Of a stretch of DNA of 8,200 bases, positions 6,966 through 8,200 are shown one piece after another. Position 1 is the stretch's first letter, and each line of letters starts with the position of its first letter. Made by a program: the position numbers and the translations under genes. This DNA is from Holophagaceae bacterium (GTDB lineage Bacteria; Acidobacteriota; Holophagae; Holophagales; Holophagaceae): the NCBI GenBank assembly GCA_003538615.1, contig DPRT01000218.1, positions 1 through 8,200 on the forward strand, written 5' to 3'. Under the pieces are notes generated by a model, which did no database searches, was not told the origin of the DNA, and saw only the letters and a list, made by a program, of their open reading frames with translations.

Positions 6966-7663
6966 TGGCGACTCCAGGGCTTGACGGGATCGTTGCTCTT
7001 CGCCTTGAGGAAGGCCAGCAGGCCGTTGGTCTGGGAACCCAGGATGATCCCCACGGGGAGGTCGCTGCTCACCACACCGCCGCGCACACCCACGATGGAG
7101 ACATAAAAGTCCTGGTTGGGCAGACCGTCCGGCTGGAAGAACACCGCCGTCGAGGCCGTGGACCCACCCTGGAAGAGGTTGTTGGCCGAACTGGACCAGA
7201 AGGCCGCCCCCTGGAGCTTGGACAGGGTGGTGTCGCTGGCCGGGGCCGGGTTCGGAAGGATGGAGGCCAACTGGCCCGTGGCGGCATCGCCGACCTGGGC
7301 GGAGCGGCTGACGGAGGGGTCCAGGGTCAGGGTTCCCAGGACCGGATTGGCCGCGGTGGCACCGGGCCCCTTGGTCATGTCATCGGTGCCGTCGGCCAAC
7401 TGGACGTAGAACCCGTACTCGAGTCTGAGGTTTCGCCCGGCCTCGGTGCCGCTGGTCTGCAGGGCCACCCGCCGCCCGGAGTTGCGGGCCAGGGTCTGGG
7501 CCGCCCGGAGCACACCATAGACATCGTTGGTGGCCCCCCGGACGGCAACGATGGGCCGCTCAATGAACAGCCCCACGCCGGCATAGGCGAGGATGCCGAC
7601 AATGGCCAGCACCACCAGAAGTTCGATCATTGTGTAGCCGGAGTCGCGACGCAGAGAGTGCAT
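6962..7663 (-). CDS. fimT: FimT/FimU/GspH-like type IV minor pilin, first gene of the operon
   Basis: This is a 233-residue type IV pilin-like protein. It starts with a short basic leader MHSLRRDSG, then a prepilin peptidase site G9/Y10 with Glu at +5 (E14) and a hydrophobic helix to about residue 34 (IELLVVLAIVGILAYAGVGL). The helix anchors it in the inner membrane before assembly. The segment VLRAAQTLARNSGRRVAL (51-68) resembles the GspH/FimT helix and first strand. Residues 100-233 are a low-similarity beta-rich head, making the protein longer than P. aeruginosa FimU (about 170 residues). As the first gene before PilV-, PilW- and PilX-like genes it fits the FimU position, linking the tip complex to the pilus shaft. 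Tyr at +1 is less common than Phe or Met but occurs. Its TGA overlaps the next ATG (ATGA). It could be called fimU or gspH; the family assignment is firmer than the name. Confidence 0.85.
   Translation of the reverse strand: MHSLRRDSGYTMIELLVVLAIVGILAYAGVGLFIERPIVAVRGATNDVYGVLRAAQTLARNSGRRVALQTSGTEAGRNLRLEYGFYVQLADGTDDMTKGPGATAANPVLGTLTLDPSVSRSAQVGDAATGQLASILPNPAPASDTTLSKLQGAAFWSSSANNLFQGGSTASTAVFFQPDGLPNQDFYVSIVGVRGGVVSSDLPVGIILGSQTNGLLAFLKAKSNDPVKPWSRQ
6971..6975 (-). promoter_or_regulatory. Ribosome binding site of the PilV-like gene, inside the end of the preceding gene
   Basis: GGAGT lies within the last codons of the FimT-like gene, 5 nt before the ATG at 6965-6963. That ATG shares four bases with the upstream TGA (ATGA), a layout typical of translational coupling. 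Confidence 0.55.
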
Positions 7664-7666
7664 GCT

Positions 7667-7672
7667 CACCTC
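7667..7672 (-). promoter_or_regulatory. Ribosome binding site that decides the start of the FimT-like gene
   Basis: GAGGTG (minus strand) lies 4 nt (counted from GAGGT) upstream of ATG at 7663-7661. The same GAGGT-to-ATG spacing of 4-5 nt is seen before the PilW- and PilX-like genes. This favours ATG 7663 over the in-frame GTG at 7669-7667, which overlaps the Shine-Dalgarno sequence itself and has no purine-rich site of its own. Confidence 0.65.
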
Positions 7673-7726
7673 GGTTCAGGAAAAGGGTCGGACAGGCGGG
7701 GGGTGGAATCGCGATGATTTATAACA

Positions 7727-7754
7727 ATTCTAGTTTCAGCACATGATTAATCAA
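7727..7754 (-). promoter_or_regulatory. Candidate sigma70-type promoter of the minor-pilin operon
   Basis: Read on the minus strand, TTGATT (7754-7749) is followed after 16 nt by TAGAAT (7732-7727). This matches 4 of 6 bases of the -35 consensus and 5 of 6 of the -10 consensus. Transcription would start near 7720, leaving a leader of roughly 57 nt before the first pilin gene. The stretch 7715-7805 is clearly AT-rich against a GC-rich background, as expected for a promoter. A second -10-like TATAAA lies at 7723-7718 but lacks a good -35 partner. I found no convincing sigma54 -24/-12 pair, although many pilus genes use sigma54. The start site is inferred from sequence only. Confidence 0.5.
7744..7753. 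repeat. Perfect 10-bp palindrome TGATTAATCA over the -35 box
   Basis: TGATTAATCA is its own reverse complement and overlaps the candidate -35 hexamer of the pilin operon. That is a typical place for a repressor or activator half-site pair. A second, 8-bp palindrome ATCGCGAT lies at 7708-7715, just downstream of the predicted start of transcription. The hexamer ATGATT also occurs twice, at 7714-7719 and 7743-7748. No known operator is recognised. Confidence 0.4.
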
Positions 7755-7772
7755 GAAAGGACCCTCCCTTTC
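7755..7772 (-). terminator. Weak hairpin downstream of priA (possible terminator)
   Basis: GAAAGG (7755-7760) and CCTTTC (7767-7772) can pair as a 6-bp stem around a 6-nt loop, 32 nt past the priA stop. On the minus strand it is followed by TTGATTAA, which is not a clean U-run. The stem is short and only moderately GC-rich, so at best it is a leaky terminator. It sits immediately upstream of the candidate -35 box and could instead be part of a regulatory site. Confidence 0.25.
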
Positions 7773-7804
7773 GACATTTTCCAGAAATGACTACTTTTTA
7801 TACA

Positions 7805-8200
7805 TCATCCGAACTGCATGGGGTCCCGATCCAGGCTGATGGGGCCTGCGGGGTCCAGGGGATGGCGGTTCAGCACTTCGCCCAGGGTGCCCCGGCCACC
7901 CTTGAGCAGCAGGTGCATGCGCCAGCGATCCCGGATCCTCGGCACCGGGGCCTCCAGGGGGCCGAGCACGCGCAGCCCCGGAACGGACAGGCGCTGCCGG
8001 AACTGGTCCAGAGCCCCGCGGGCCTCCTGCAGGGTGTCGGCCTCGGCACGGTAGAGCGAGAGCGCCGTGAAGGGCGGATAGCCCAGGCCCTCGCGGAAGG
8101 GCAGCTCCGAGGCGGCGAAGCCTTCGAAGTCCTGGGCCAGGGCGAAGGTGATGGCCGGGTGTTCCGGCGAATAGGTCTGGAGGATCACGCGGCCCGCCAG
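7805..8200 (-). CDS. priA: Primosomal protein N' (PriA helicase), C-terminal part; 5' end outside the window
   Basis: This is the last 131 codons of a gene that enters from the right edge and ends at TGA (7805-7807). PriA is a cytoplasmic 3'-5' superfamily 2 DNA helicase that reloads the replisome at stalled forks. The visible part matches the family's C-terminal domain: an opening AGRVILQTYSPEHPAI, then EGLGYPPFTAL, then VLGPLEAPVPRIRDRWRMHL, and a closing SLDRDP that corresponds to the usual (I/V)D(V)DP ending. The helicase core and the zinc-binding cysteines lie outside the window and cannot be checked. The reading frame is open to the window edge, so the internal GTG at 8186-8188 is not a start. 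It runs in the same direction as the pilus genes but is separated from them by about 140 bp containing a promoter candidate, and is probably functionally unrelated to them. Confidence 0.93.
   Translation of the reverse strand: MAGRVILQTYSPEHPAITFALAQDFEGFAASELPFREGLGYPPFTALSLYRAEADTLQEARGALDQFRQRLSVPGLRVLGPLEAPVPRIRDRWRMHLLLKGGRGTLGEVLNRHPLDPAGPISLDRDPMQFG

Noticed and set aside
7664..7804. Riboswitch, small RNA or CRISPR leader in the priA-pilin gap
   Set aside because: Only short palindromes and one weak hairpin are visible. There are no repeated spacers, no conserved riboswitch core and no strong terminator inside the leader.
8186..8188. GTG as the start of a small 127-residue protein at the right edge
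   Set aside because: The frame continues to the window edge with residues LAGR that fit the PriA consensus AGRV-QTY-PEHPAI, so this is an internal valine codon of a truncated priA.
1..8200. Mobile element, phage or defence island
   Set aside because: No transposase, integrase, terminal repeats or target-site duplications were seen. Composition is even, and all genes belong to a coherent pilus operon next to a housekeeping gene.

Overview
The window carries a compact, one-directional type IV pilus minor-pilin operon, entirely on the minus strand. Upstream of it is the 3' end of the DNA replication-restart helicase gene priA, also on the minus strand. The DNA is GC-rich, with few TTA, CTA or TCA codons. 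The combination of a GC-rich genome, large PilY1 and minor pilins, and a PriA of this type suggests an environmental Gram-negative bacterium. An Acidobacteriota member of the Holophaga/Geothrix kind is my best guess, but it rests on general resemblance and is only an inference.

Layout, read in the direction of transcription (high to low coordinates): the priA C-terminus (8200-7805); an AT-rich intergenic stretch of about 140 bp with a plausible sigma70-type promoter and a palindrome (7804-7664); a FimT/FimU/GspH-like pseudopilin (7663-6962); a PilV-like pilin (6965-6435, overlapping its predecessor by 4 nt); a PilW-like pilin (6427-5201); a PilX-like pilin lacking Glu+5 (5192-4473); a 1462-residue PilY1 with signal peptide, VWA domain and C-terminal beta-propeller (4452-64); and a strong hairpin terminator (38-15). 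Gene spacings of -4, 7, 8 and 20 nt, plus the terminator right after pilY1, mark it as a single transcription unit.

The genes are expected to work together. In well-studied type IVa pilus systems (Pseudomonas aeruginosa, Myxococcus xanthus) the minor pilins and PilY1 form a priming complex in the inner membrane. This complex starts pilus assembly and ends up at the pilus tip, where PilY1 acts in adhesion and surface sensing. Gene order here (fimT/U-V-W-X-Y1) is that of P. aeruginosa, but pilE does not follow pilY1. No mobile element, CRISPR array, RNA gene or novel defence-type system is visible. The long open frames on the plus strand are antisense shadows. The points most worth a second look are the large insertion in the PilY1 VWA domain, the missing pilE, the repeated stop-codon/Shine-Dalgarno overlaps and the palindrome in the promoter region.
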